Below are positions 1 through 4,764 of a stretch of 5,532 nucleotides of DNA, in pieces; the stretch's first letter is position 1; each line of letters begins with the position of its first letter. The notes under the pieces were generated by a model, which saw only the letters and a program-made list of their open reading frames with translations, was not told the origin of the DNA and did no database searches. A program made the position numbers and the translations under genes. Source of the DNA: Chloroflexota bacterium (GTDB lineage Bacteria; Chloroflexota; Anaerolineae; Aggregatilineales; Phototrophicaceae); assembly GCA_003242205.1 (NCBI GenBank), contig QGUR01000298.1, positions 1-5,532 of the forward strand, in the 5' to 3' direction.

Positions 1-145
1 CCCATGAAATGGGCGGGGCGGTTGGTGTGTCCATCTGCGCTCGCGTCGCCGGGTCGATGAACTGCTCGCCCCAGACGCGATACGGCAGCGGCTCCTGCCG
101 CGCGTCCAGCGCTTTGAGCGGCGCGCTCGCTTTTTTCTTCGCCAT
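1..145 (-). CDS. RtcB-like RNA ligase, N-terminal fragment (runs off the window)
   Basis: The first 48 codons of a minus-strand gene are visible, read from the ATG at 145-143. The product begins MAKKKASAPLKALDARQ and continues with PYRVWGEQFIDPATRAQMD and then PPISW. The pattern 'PY-x-VWG-x-x-x-I-(D/E)-P-x-x-x-QM' followed by a P-I-(S/A) segment is what I remember from the N-terminus of the RtcB subfamily that continues into the metal-binding segment MPDAHxGYG. RtcB enzymes join RNA ends (2',3'-cyclic phosphate or 3'-phosphate to 5'-OH) using GTP and Mn2+ in RNA repair. None of the catalytic residues lie inside the window, so the assignment rests on this short stretch alone. The start is well supported: a strong Shine-Dalgarno sequence lies 7 nt upstream and a promoter sits just before it. 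It is transcribed divergently from the secreted FAS1 gene. Confidence 0.5.
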   Translation of the reverse strand, partial: MAKKKASAPLKALDARQEPLPYRVWGEQFIDPATRAQMDTPTAPPISW

Positions 146-150
146 GATTA

Positions 151-160
151 CACCTCCCCT
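151..160 (-). promoter_or_regulatory. Strong ribosome binding site for the RtcB-like gene
   Basis: Read on the minus strand this is AGGGGAGGTG, containing GGAGGTG, a 7-base match to the 16S anti-Shine-Dalgarno complement. Seven bases separate GGAGG from the ATG. It fixes the start of the partial gene and shows that the short open frame at the window edge is a real gene. Confidence 0.8.
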
Positions 161-172
161 TTCTCTATGTGC

Positions 173-200
173 ATTGTAGCAGCCAACGGGCAGTTCTCAA
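173..200 (-). promoter_or_regulatory. Sigma70-type promoter for the RtcB-like gene
   Basis: On the minus strand there is a -35 box TTGAGA (200-195, 5 of 6 consensus), a 16-bp spacer, and a -10 box TACAAT (178-173, 5 of 6). The -10 is preceded by TGC, so it is also an extended -10 (TGn). The predicted start of transcription is near 166, giving a leader of about 20 nt that holds little more than the ribosome binding site. Confidence 0.65.
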
Positions 201-243
201 GCGTCGCCCCCGGCAGGCGCGCGGCTGGCCTGTTTGTGCGACT

Positions 244-249
244 TATAAT
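244..249 (+). promoter_or_regulatory. Candidate -10 box for the first FAS1/DUF4397 gene
   Basis: A perfect TATAAT sits in a locally AT-rich patch (241-263) of otherwise GC-rich DNA. No good -35 is found 15-19 bp upstream (GCGGCT/CGGCTG at that spacing), so use may need an activator or the match may be fortuitous. If used, transcription would begin near 256 and the leader to the ATG at 369 would be about 113 nt. Confidence 0.4.
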
Positions 250-271
250 ATAGTGTTTACTAGTTCACCCG

Positions 272-307
272 CCGGTCAGGCCGCTGCCCCACAGGTGAGC
301 GGACCGG
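272..307 (+). other. Leader hairpin upstream of the first FAS1/DUF4397 gene
   Basis: CCGGT (272-276) pairs with ACCGG (303-307), and CCGCT (281-285) pairs with AGCGG (298-302). The result is a 10-bp stem with a CAGG bulge on the 5' side and a 12-nt loop. It would lie in the transcript leader if the -10 at 244 is used. It is not followed by a T run, so it is not an intrinsic terminator. Function unknown; no known riboswitch class is recognised. Confidence 0.3.
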
Positions 308-352
308 ATTGCAAGCGCTTATAGCGGTTGGTCGCGACCGGGTTTGCGCCGT

Positions 353-358
353 AGGAGG
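353..358 (+). promoter_or_regulatory. Ribosome binding site that sets the start at 369
   Basis: AGGAGG lies 10 nt before the ATG at 369. An upstream in-frame TTG at 309 would add 20 residues in front of what is plainly a signal peptide, and has no such site, so the start at 369 is preferred. Confidence 0.75.
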
Positions 359-368
359 AAAAACGACC

Positions 369-2021
369 ATGCGTAAGCTCACGCTTCTCGCACTGCTTCT
401 TGGGCTGATCGCCGCCCTACCCGCCGCCGCTCAGGAACCGGGCAATCTGGTTGACACCGTCGGGCAGGCCGGCAACCTGACGACGTTCGCAGCCGCGCTC
501 GAAGTGACGGACGTCGCCGAAACCCTGCGCGGGCCGGGCAACTATACCGTGTTCGCGCCGACCGACGAAGCCTTCGCGGACCTGCTGGCGCTGCTCGGTA
601 TCACCATCGACGAACTGCTGGCAGACACGGCCCGCCTGCGTAATCTGACGCTCAACCACGTCGCGCCGGGCAGTCTGCCGAGCTTCGATCTGCTGAACCA
701 GCCGGACATTACCACGCTATCCGACAACACGCTCTCGGTCACGCCGGTTGACGACACGCTGTTGATCGGCAACTCCGGGCGCGTCGTAGCTGCCGATATC
801 GCGGCCTCCAACGGCGTCATCCACCTGATCGACCGGGTGTTGCTGCCGCCTGCCGAGGCGACGGCCGTCGCTCAGCTGACGCCGGTCGTAGCGACACCCG
901 AAGTGGTCATCACCGGGGCGGTCGCCGCCGAAGAAGAGCAGCCCGCCGCGAGCATTCCGTCCTTCCTGCGGCTGGCGCACTTCTCGCCCGATGCCCCGGC
1001 TATCGAGGTGTTTGTCGATGGCGCGTCGGGCGGGTTCCCGGCCCTCGAATTCGGTCAGGTGAGCGACTGGATCGCCTTCCCCGCCTCGGTCTACCAGTTC
1101 GCCTTCGCGCCCGCAGGCAGCCCGATCACCGATGCGCTGTACGGGCCGGTCGATGTGGCCATCACGCCGGGAAGCTGGACGACGCTGGCCGTGCTCGGTT
1201 CGCAGGCCGCGCAAACCACCCGCGTCGCCGTGATCGCGGAAAACATCCTCGAGCCGCTGGCCCCGGGGAATGCCCGCATCACGCTATTTCACGCCATCGA
1301 GGCCGGGCCGGTCATCTCGCTTTCGGTCGGCGAGAACATCATTCTGGTCGATAGCGTCGCCTATGGCGATTACACCGCGCTCGACATCCCGGCGGCGCAA
1401 TACGACTTTCAGGTGAGCGACAGCACGACCGGCAGCGGCATCGCCGGCGTGCCAGACCTGCAACTGCAACCCGGCGGACACTATCTGTTCGTCGCCGGCG
1501 GCACGACGGACGCGCCAACCATCGCCGTCAAAGCCGTCACCCGCGAAGCGCTGGCGGCGATCATGCGCGGCGAACCGCTGCCCGACACCATAACAGCGGA
1601 AGCGGTCACCACAGACCTGCTGAGCGCGGCAAGCGCCGATGGTCGTTTCACCATCCTGCTGACGGTCATCGAAGCCGCCCAACTGGAGGAAACGCTGCGC
1701 GGGCCGGGGCCGTTCACGCTGCTCGCGCCGACCGATCAGGCGTTCGCCGCGCTGCCGGACGGCATGATGGACGCCCTGCTTATGAACTCGACGGCACTGC
1801 GAAACCTGCTGCTCTACCACATCGTCGTCGGCGAATTTTCCAGCAGCGAACTGGGCAGCCAGCCCTCGTTCATGACCGCCCTCGGCATCCCGATTGAGGT
1901 GACACAGGAAGATACGCTGTCGCTGCTCAACGACGGCGTCATCTTCATCGACACCGACATCCCGGCAGGCAATGGCGTCATCCATGTCATCGACGCGGTG
2001 CTGCTGCCACCGACGTCGTAA
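369..2021 (+). CDS. Secreted FAS1-DUF4397-FAS1 protein
   Basis: A 550-aa exported protein. The N-terminus has MRK, then a hydrophobic core (residues 4-17), then PAAA before QEP: a type I signal peptide, probably cut after A21. There is no lipobox cysteine and no C-terminal anchor. Domain order: fasciclin (FAS1) domain about 25-160, with the H1 motif TVFAPTDEAFA (60-70) and H2 motif NGVIHLIDRVLLP (148-160); a short Ala/Val/Glu-rich linker (161-195); a DUF4397 region about 198-395 that reads as two related beta-rich halves, starting at RLAHFSPDAPAIEVFVDG and near ARITLFHAI (302-310); and a second FAS1 domain about 415-547 with LLAPTDQAFAALPDG, LLLYHIVVG and NGVIHVIDAVLLPP. FAS1 domains usually mediate adhesion or protein contacts outside the cell; DUF4397 has no known activity. 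The ligand is not predictable. A terminator follows, so it appears monocistronic. Confidence 0.9.
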   Translation: MRKLTLLALLLGLIAALPAAAQEPGNLVDTVGQAGNLTTFAAALEVTDVAETLRGPGNYTVFAPTDEAFADLLALLGITIDELLADTARLRNLTLNHVAPGSLPSFDLLNQPDITTLSDNTLSVTPVDDTLLIGNSGRVVAADIAASNGVIHLIDRVLLPPAEATAVAQLTPVVATPEVVITGAVAAEEEQPAASIPSFLRLAHFSPDAPAIEVFVDGASGGFPALEFGQVSDWIAFPASVYQFAFAPAGSPITDALYGPVDVAITPGSWTTLAVLGSQAAQTTRVAVIAENILEPLAPGNARITLFHAIEAGPVISLSVGENIILVDSVAYGDYTALDIPAAQYDFQVSDSTTGSGIAGVPDLQLQPGGHYLFVAGGTTDAPTIAVKAVTREALAAIMRGEPLPDTITAEAVTTDLLSAASADGRFTILLTVIEAAQLEETLRGPGPFTLLAPTDQAFAALPDGMMDALLMNSTALRNLLLYHIVVGEFSSSELGSQPSFMTALGIPIEVTQEDTLSLLNDGVIFIDTDIPAGNGVIHVIDAVLLPPTS

Positions 2022-2049
2022 CGGCCAGCGCCACGCCATCACGCGCCCG

Positions 2050-2084
2050 CGAGGCCGGCGGTGAAAACCGGCCTCGTCTGTTTT
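2050..2084 (+). terminator. Intrinsic terminator after the FAS1-DUF4397-FAS1 gene
   Basis: CGAGGCCGG (2050-2058) pairs perfectly with CCGGCCTCG (2068-2076) around a 9-nt loop, and a T-rich run TCTGTTTT (2077-2084) follows. The stem begins 28 nt after the stop codon. This separates the first secreted-protein gene from the transporter gene. Confidence 0.75.
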
Positions 2085-2111
2085 GGCTGCCCCGGTTCCG
2101 CCGCCCGGCGC

Positions 2112-2117
2112 TATACT
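2112..2117 (+). promoter_or_regulatory. Possible -10 box for the TauE/SafE-family gene
   Basis: TATACT matches the -10 consensus at 5 of 6 positions and sits just after the upstream terminator, where a promoter is expected. The best -35-like sequence (TTGGCT at 2083-2088) is too far away at 23 bp, so this is a weak call. Transcription would start near 2124, about 37 nt before the ATG. Confidence 0.3.
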
Positions 2118-2160
2118 ACGGGCTGCTTCCGTATCGCAGTCCCCGAAAGCAGCGTCATCT

Positions 2161-2895
2161 ATGGCATTCATTCTGATCGTCGCGCTGTCCAGCCTCCTGA
2201 TCGGCCTGTCAAAAGGCGGGATGGGAGCGGCGCTGGTTGTTCTGGTGACGCCCATTCTCACGCAGGTAATGCCGGTGGCCGATGCGGTCAGCCTGTCGCT
2301 GCCGCTGCTCATCATCGCCGACGTGTTCGCGCTGTGGGCCTACTGGAAAACGTGGGACATGCACTATATCCGCCTCATGCTGCCGCTGGCGATCCTCGGC
2401 ATCGGCGTGGGAACCTTCCTGCTCGCCTCCCTGCCCGACGACGTGCTGCGCCGCCTGCTCGGCGTTTTCACGCTGGTCTTTGTCGCCTATCGCCTGCTGA
2501 GCGCCCACCTGCAAACGGCCCGCTACCAGCCGCGCGACTGGCATGGCTATCTGGCCGGGGCCGCCAGTGGCCTCGGCTCCGCGCTGGCGAACACGGGCGC
2601 GCCGCCGTTCACGGCCTACATGCTGCTGCAGGACGTATCGCCGCCGGTTTTCGTCGGCACGACGACGCTGTTCTTCGCGCTGGTCAACCTCATCAAAGTG
2701 CCGTGGCTGGTGGCGGGCCACCTGCTCGATCTGAGCGACCTGACTCGCATCCTGTGGGCCATGCCGCTCATTCCGGTTGGCATCTGGCTGGGCCGCTGGC
2801 TGGTCAACCGCATGAACCGCGAAGTTTTCGAGCGCGTGATGCTGTACGTGCTGGCGCTGGCCGGGCTGGCCCTGCTATTGCTGGAACCGAGATAA
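2161..2895 (+). CDS. TauE/SafE-family membrane transporter (sulfite/organosulfonate exporter type)
   Basis: A 244-aa, strongly hydrophobic protein, close to the usual size of the TauE/SafE family (about 250 aa). About eight membrane segments can be read, roughly at residues 2-18, 22-38, 44-62, 71-90, 98-114, 128-150, 163-187 and 195-214, with a final hydrophobic tail at 226-241. Both half-repeat signatures are visible: GLSKGGMGAALV (15-26) near the N-terminus and ASGLGSALANTGAPPF (135-150) in the second half. Family members have been linked to export of sulfite, sulfoacetate or other small sulfur anions, but many are uncharacterised, and nothing here fixes the substrate. The ATG at 2161 was chosen because it opens the first membrane segment; upstream in-frame codons add a non-hydrophobic stretch that overlaps the terminator. 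No clear Shine-Dalgarno sequence precedes it. No sulfur-metabolism gene is nearby; its neighbours are the two FAS1/DUF4397 genes. Confidence 0.85.
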   Translation: MAFILIVALSSLLIGLSKGGMGAALVVLVTPILTQVMPVADAVSLSLPLLIIADVFALWAYWKTWDMHYIRLMLPLAILGIGVGTFLLASLPDDVLRRLLGVFTLVFVAYRLLSAHLQTARYQPRDWHGYLAGAASGLGSALANTGAPPFTAYMLLQDVSPPVFVGTTTLFFALVNLIKVPWLVAGHLLDLSDLTRILWAMPLIPVGIWLGRWLVNRMNREVFERVMLYVLALAGLALLLLEPR

Positions 2896-2903
2896 AGCGC
2901 GTC

Positions 2904-2931
2904 CCGGCGCGGTCACTGGCCGAAGCGCCGG
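2904..2931 (+). other. Hairpin after the TauE/SafE-family gene
   Basis: CCGGCGC (2904-2910) pairs perfectly with GCGCCGG (2925-2931) across a 14-nt loop, starting 8 nt after the stop codon. No T run follows, so it is not a textbook intrinsic terminator; it may stabilise the 3' end of the transcript or slow polymerase. Confidence 0.3.
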
Positions 2932-2944
2932 TCATGCAAACCCG

Positions 2945-2972
2945 TTGCCAGTCTTTCATAGCTATCTATAAT
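2945..2972 (+). promoter_or_regulatory. Sigma70-type promoter for the DUF4397-FAS1 gene
   Basis: A -35 box TTGCCA (2945-2950, 5 of 6) and a perfect -10 TATAAT (2967-2972) are separated by 16 bp. Transcription should begin near 2979, with a leader of about 40 nt before the ATG at 3020. This is the best promoter in the window and indicates that the second secreted-protein gene is expressed independently of the transporter gene 124 nt upstream. Confidence 0.7.
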
Positions 2973-3019
2973 TACAGGGGCAATTTCAACTGGCCGGACA
3001 GTCAGGGAAAGGTAACGAC

Positions 3020-4150
3020 ATGCCGCGACGTGCTTTCCTCGTGCTAATGGCGCTGGCGCTGCTCGTCCTGTCGCCCGATGTGGCGGCGCAGGAAGCCGGC
3101 GAATCGGCCAGCCTGTCCCCGCAAGAAACGGCGCATTTTCGCGTGGCACATTTCTCGCCGGATACGCCGGCCATCGACGTCCGGTTCGACGGCCAGCCGA
3201 GCGGGCTGAAAACGCTGGACTACACGCACGTCTCCAACTGGCTGGCGGTCCCCGCCGGGCAGCATGAGATCGCGCTCGTTCTGGCGGATGGCGGCGAAGC
3301 TGCGGTTACCCTGCCCGACCGGAACCTTGAGCCGCGTGTGTGGATAACGCTGGCGCTCGTCGGATCGTCCGGCGCGGGCTCGCTGGAGGTGGTTCAGGTC
3401 AGGGAAGTAATCGACGCGCTGCTCCCCGGCACGACGCGCGTGATCTATTTCAACGCCATCGAAAACGCGGGCAGCGTCGGCTTCTTCCGCAACGGCAACC
3501 TCTATACGTCGCTCGCCTTCGGGCAGAGCTTCCCGATCGAACACGACGCGCAGGTGTATGACTATCACATCACCGGCGGCGAAGGGCCGCAGCAACTGGC
3601 CGAATTGCCGCAACTGGACCTGCGCGAAAACTATAACTACCTGATCGCCGCGGTTGGCAGCGCCGGAGCCACGGGCGACGCCGCGCCGAGGCTGGTCGTC
3701 GTCGAAACCAATCCGGTCGAGTTCAAGCTCGGCCTGGGGCAGATCGAAGAGCCGGGCATGTTGGTTCAGGCCGTCCGGGCGCATGGGCTGGTCGGCGAGC
3801 TTGAACAGGCGCTCGAACGGGCCGGGCTGCTGGAAACGCTGTCCGGCGCGGGGCCATACACCCTGTTCGCCCCGGCAGAGCTGCGGCTGAGCAACCTGCC
3901 GGAAGACCCGGAGGCGCTGGCGGCCATTCTGGAGGCCCATCTGGTCGAAGGGCTGTACCAGTCTCAGGATCTGGCGCAGGGCGTGGTGCTGCAAGCGCTC
4001 AACGGCCAGACGCTCACCGCGACGGTAGAAGACAACGCGATCTACGTCAACGGCGCGCGCCTGCTCGATGTCAACATCCCGGCGCGCAACGGCGTGATGC
4101 ACCTCATCAGCGGGTTTGTGACGAACGGGGCGGTGAACCTCACCCCCTAA
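3020..4150 (+). CDS. Secreted DUF4397 protein with a degenerate C-terminal FAS1 domain
   Basis: A 376-aa exported protein. MPRR is followed by a hydrophobic core (5-18) and a likely signal-peptidase site after VAA (21-23), before QEAG; there is no lipobox. The DUF4397 region spans about 38-235 and parallels that of the gene at 369: RVAHFSPDTPAIDVRFDG (41-58) against RLAHFSPDAPAIEVFVDG, and VSNWLAVPAG against VSDWIAFPAS. A FAS1-like domain at about 245-368 keeps GPYTLFAP (278-285), EAHLVEG and NGVMHLISGFV, but the usual TDEAF after FAP is replaced by AELRL, so it is a diverged copy. Compared with its neighbour it lacks the N-terminal FAS1 domain. A modest ribosome binding site (AAAGG, 7 nt spacing) precedes the ATG. 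The last five codons (NLTP and stop) lie inside a palindromic repeat, so the present C-terminus may come from a repeat insertion. Probably an extracellular adhesion or binding protein; the ligand is unknown. Confidence 0.88.
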   Translation: MPRRAFLVLMALALLVLSPDVAAQEAGESASLSPQETAHFRVAHFSPDTPAIDVRFDGQPSGLKTLDYTHVSNWLAVPAGQHEIALVLADGGEAAVTLPDRNLEPRVWITLALVGSSGAGSLEVVQVREVIDALLPGTTRVIYFNAIENAGSVGFFRNGNLYTSLAFGQSFPIEHDAQVYDYHITGGEGPQQLAELPQLDLRENYNYLIAAVGSAGATGDAAPRLVVVETNPVEFKLGLGQIEEPGMLVQAVRAHGLVGELEQALERAGLLETLSGAGPYTLFAPAELRLSNLPEDPEALAAILEAHLVEGLYQSQDLAQGVVLQALNGQTLTATVEDNAIYVNGARLLDVNIPARNGVMHLISGFVTNGAVNLTP

Positions 4151-4281
4151 CCCCTGCGCGGTCTCGCTACGCTTCGACTTTGGTCGGCTGCGCCGACCCG
4201 CTTCGTCCAAACCGTGGCCGGTTTAGAGAGGGGGAACTGGAACAAGGATACCTGTAGGGGCGACGCGGCGCGTCGCCCGCT
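4136..4281 (+). repeat. Long palindromic repeat, copy 1 (overlaps the end of the DUF4397-FAS1 gene)
   Basis: Starts with AACCTCACCCCCTA, which encodes the gene's final residues and stop. It then holds a GGTCGGC-TGC-GCCGACC hairpin (4182-4198), an AAACCG-TGGC-CGGTTT hairpin (4209-4224), the strand AGAGAGGGGGAACTGG, and a spacer leading to a GGGCGACGC palindrome. From 4218 to 4281 it matches copy 2 (4512-4575) at 63 of 64 positions by eye, including a 51-base identical run. The left arm that would pair with AGAGAGGG is mostly missing (CTTCGTCC instead of CCCTCTCC), so this copy has lost part of its stem. Confidence 0.8.
4258..4278 (+). repeat. GGGCGACGC palindrome, copy 1
   Basis: GGGCGACGC (4258-4266) and GCGTCGCCC (4270-4278) form a perfect 9-bp stem with a GGC loop. 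The same module occurs at 4552-4572 with a GGT loop. It is preceded in both places by the same spacer ending CCTGTAG and is a distinct submodule of the long repeat. It lacks a T run and is not a terminator. Confidence 0.7.
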
Positions 4282-4328
4282 GCGGGCTGAAGCCCCCAGC
4301 GAGCAACAACAAGCCCATTGAAGGGGCT
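4279..4328 (+). repeat. Two small hairpins downstream of repeat copy 1
   Basis: GCTG-c-GGGC-TGAA-GCCC-c-CAGC (4279-4300) forms an 8-bp stem with one C.C mismatch and a TGAA loop. Eleven bases on, AGCCC (4312-4316) pairs with GGGCT (4324-4328) around a 7-nt loop, ATTGAAG. The second hairpin has the same size as GACCC-N7-GGGTC at 4602-4618 downstream of copy 2. No coding signal is seen here. Confidence 0.5.
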
Positions 4329-4353
4329 GTGTGGATGGGTTGGTGGTACGGGG

Positions 4354-4369
4354 AACCTCACAACCTCAC
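4354..4369 (+). repeat. Tandem 8-bp duplication AACCTCAC at the edge of repeat copy 2
   Basis: AACCTCAC occurs at 4354-4361 and again at 4362-4369, where it begins repeat copy 2. This could be replication slippage at the repeat end, or a small duplication made when the repeat arrived. Confidence 0.6.
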
Positions 4370-4397
4370 CCCCTACGCTTGCGGTCTCGCTGCCGCC

Positions 4398-4455
4398 CCC
4401 CCGACCTGAAACGCGCTCCGCGTTGGCATCCCAAAGGGACGTTTCAGGTCGGGGG
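4398..4455 (+). repeat. Nested 16-bp perfect inverted repeat inside repeat copy 2
   Basis: CCCCCGACCTGAAACG (4398-4413) is perfectly complementary to CGTTTCAGGTCGGGGG (4440-4455), with a 26-nt loop between. The loop can form smaller alternatives, such as TCCC-AAA-GGGA (4429-4439). The block has no counterpart in copy 1, which joins the flanking sequences directly, so it looks like a separate palindromic element inserted into an older repeat. Confidence 0.75.
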
Positions 4456-4551
4456 CTATAGTCGACTACGGTCGGCTGCGCCGACCCGCTGCTGCCCTCT
4501 CCAAACCGTAACCGGTTTAGAGAGGGGGAACTGGAACAAGGATACCTGTAG

Positions 4552-4572
4552 GGGCGACGCGGTGCGTCGCCC
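4552..4572 (+). repeat. GGGCGACGC palindrome, copy 2
   Basis: GGGCGACGC (4552-4560), loop GGT, GCGTCGCCC (4564-4572). The stem is identical to the module at 4258-4278 and differs only in the last loop base. Confidence 0.7.
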
Positions 4573-4597
4573 GCTAGATACGGGCTATCGCAGACAT

Positions 4598-4626
4598 AAA
4601 AGACCCCTTCAGTGGGTCGTTTTGTT
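4598..4626 (+). terminator. Possible bidirectional terminator hairpin
   Basis: GACCC (4602-4606) pairs with GGGTC (4614-4618) around loop CTTCAGT; AAAA precedes the stem and GTTTTGTT follows it. The T tract on either strand makes it terminator-like in both directions, though the 5-bp stem is short. It would end transcripts leaving the DUF4397-FAS1 gene through the repeat island. It may equally be just another repeat hairpin. Confidence 0.4.
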
Positions 4627-4628
4627 CA

Positions 4629-4651
4629 GCCGGGGCGTTTCAGCCCCTGGC
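4629..4651 (+). other. GC-rich hairpin in the repeat island
   Basis: GCC-GGGGC (4629-4636), loop GTTTCA, GCCCC-T-GGC (4643-4651): an 8-bp stem with one bulged T. The rest of the stretch from about 4652 to 4690 shows no gene or recognisable signal. Confidence 0.4.
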
Positions 4652-4690
4652 GGCGCTGGCAGGGCCGCGCAGCGCAGCGACGCTGTCTGT

Positions 4691-4746
4691 TTCCCCCTCT
4701 CTACGGCGTGTTTTTCGCCGTGGAGAGGGGGGCAGGGGGTGAGGTT
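4691..4746 (-). repeat. Short palindromic repeat, copy 3 (inverted)
   Basis: Read on the minus strand it starts AACCTCACCCCCT and then forms a hairpin: 15 of 16 bp paired (arms 4693-4708 and 4716-4731) with a 7-nt loop AAAAACA. Compared with the copy at 5439-5494 I count only two differences over 54 positions (GC in place of AG before the stem). It starts 18 nt after the stop codon of the minus-strand ORF at 4765, in the sense direction of that ORF. Confidence 0.85.
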
Positions 4747-4764
4747 TTGCGTGGCCGGCCCTGC

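Larger units (their letters stand above)
4362..4575 (+). repeat. Long palindromic repeat, copy 2 (with a nested insertion)
   Basis: Same order as copy 1: AACCTCACCCCCTA, GCGGTCTCGCT, the GGTCGGC-TGC-GCCGACC hairpin (4470-4486), the main stem, the AACTGG spacer and the GGGCGACGC palindrome. Here the main stem is complete: CCCTCTC-C-AAACCG (4495-4508), loop TAAC, CGGTTT-A-GAGAGGG (4513-4526), 13 pairs with a single C.A mismatch. A further palindrome of about 70 bp (see 4398-4455) interrupts the left part, between GGTCTCGCT and CGACTACGGTCGG. Confidence 0.8.

Noticed and set aside
309..368. TTG at 309 as the start of the first FAS1 gene
   Set aside because: It would place 20 charged or mixed residues before a clear signal peptide, while AGGAGG precedes the ATG at 369.
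1284..2315. 343-codon minus-strand open frame
   Set aside because: It is antisense to the FAS1-DUF4397-FAS1 gene, rich in Arg/Gln/Asp/Gly, domain-free, and runs through the terminator; a GC-rich shadow frame.
2061..3047. 328-codon plus-strand open frame over the transporter gene
   Set aside because: It is in a different frame from the membrane protein, rich in Ala/Arg/Pro/Gly, and crosses a terminator and a promoter.
4182..4198. GGTCGGC-TGC-GCCGACC as the terminator of the DUF4397-FAS1 gene
   Set aside because: The stem is good but is followed by CGCTTCG with no T run, and the same hairpin recurs in repeat copy 2 where no gene ends, so it belongs to the repeat.
3044..4210. 388-codon minus-strand open frame
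   Set aside because: It is antisense to the DUF4397-FAS1 gene with typical shadow composition (Arg, Gln, Asp, Val) and begins inside the repeat.
4136..4746. CRISPR array or integron-like array
   Set aside because: The repeats are not regularly spaced, have no unique spacers of constant length, differ in internal structure, and no cas or integrase gene is present.
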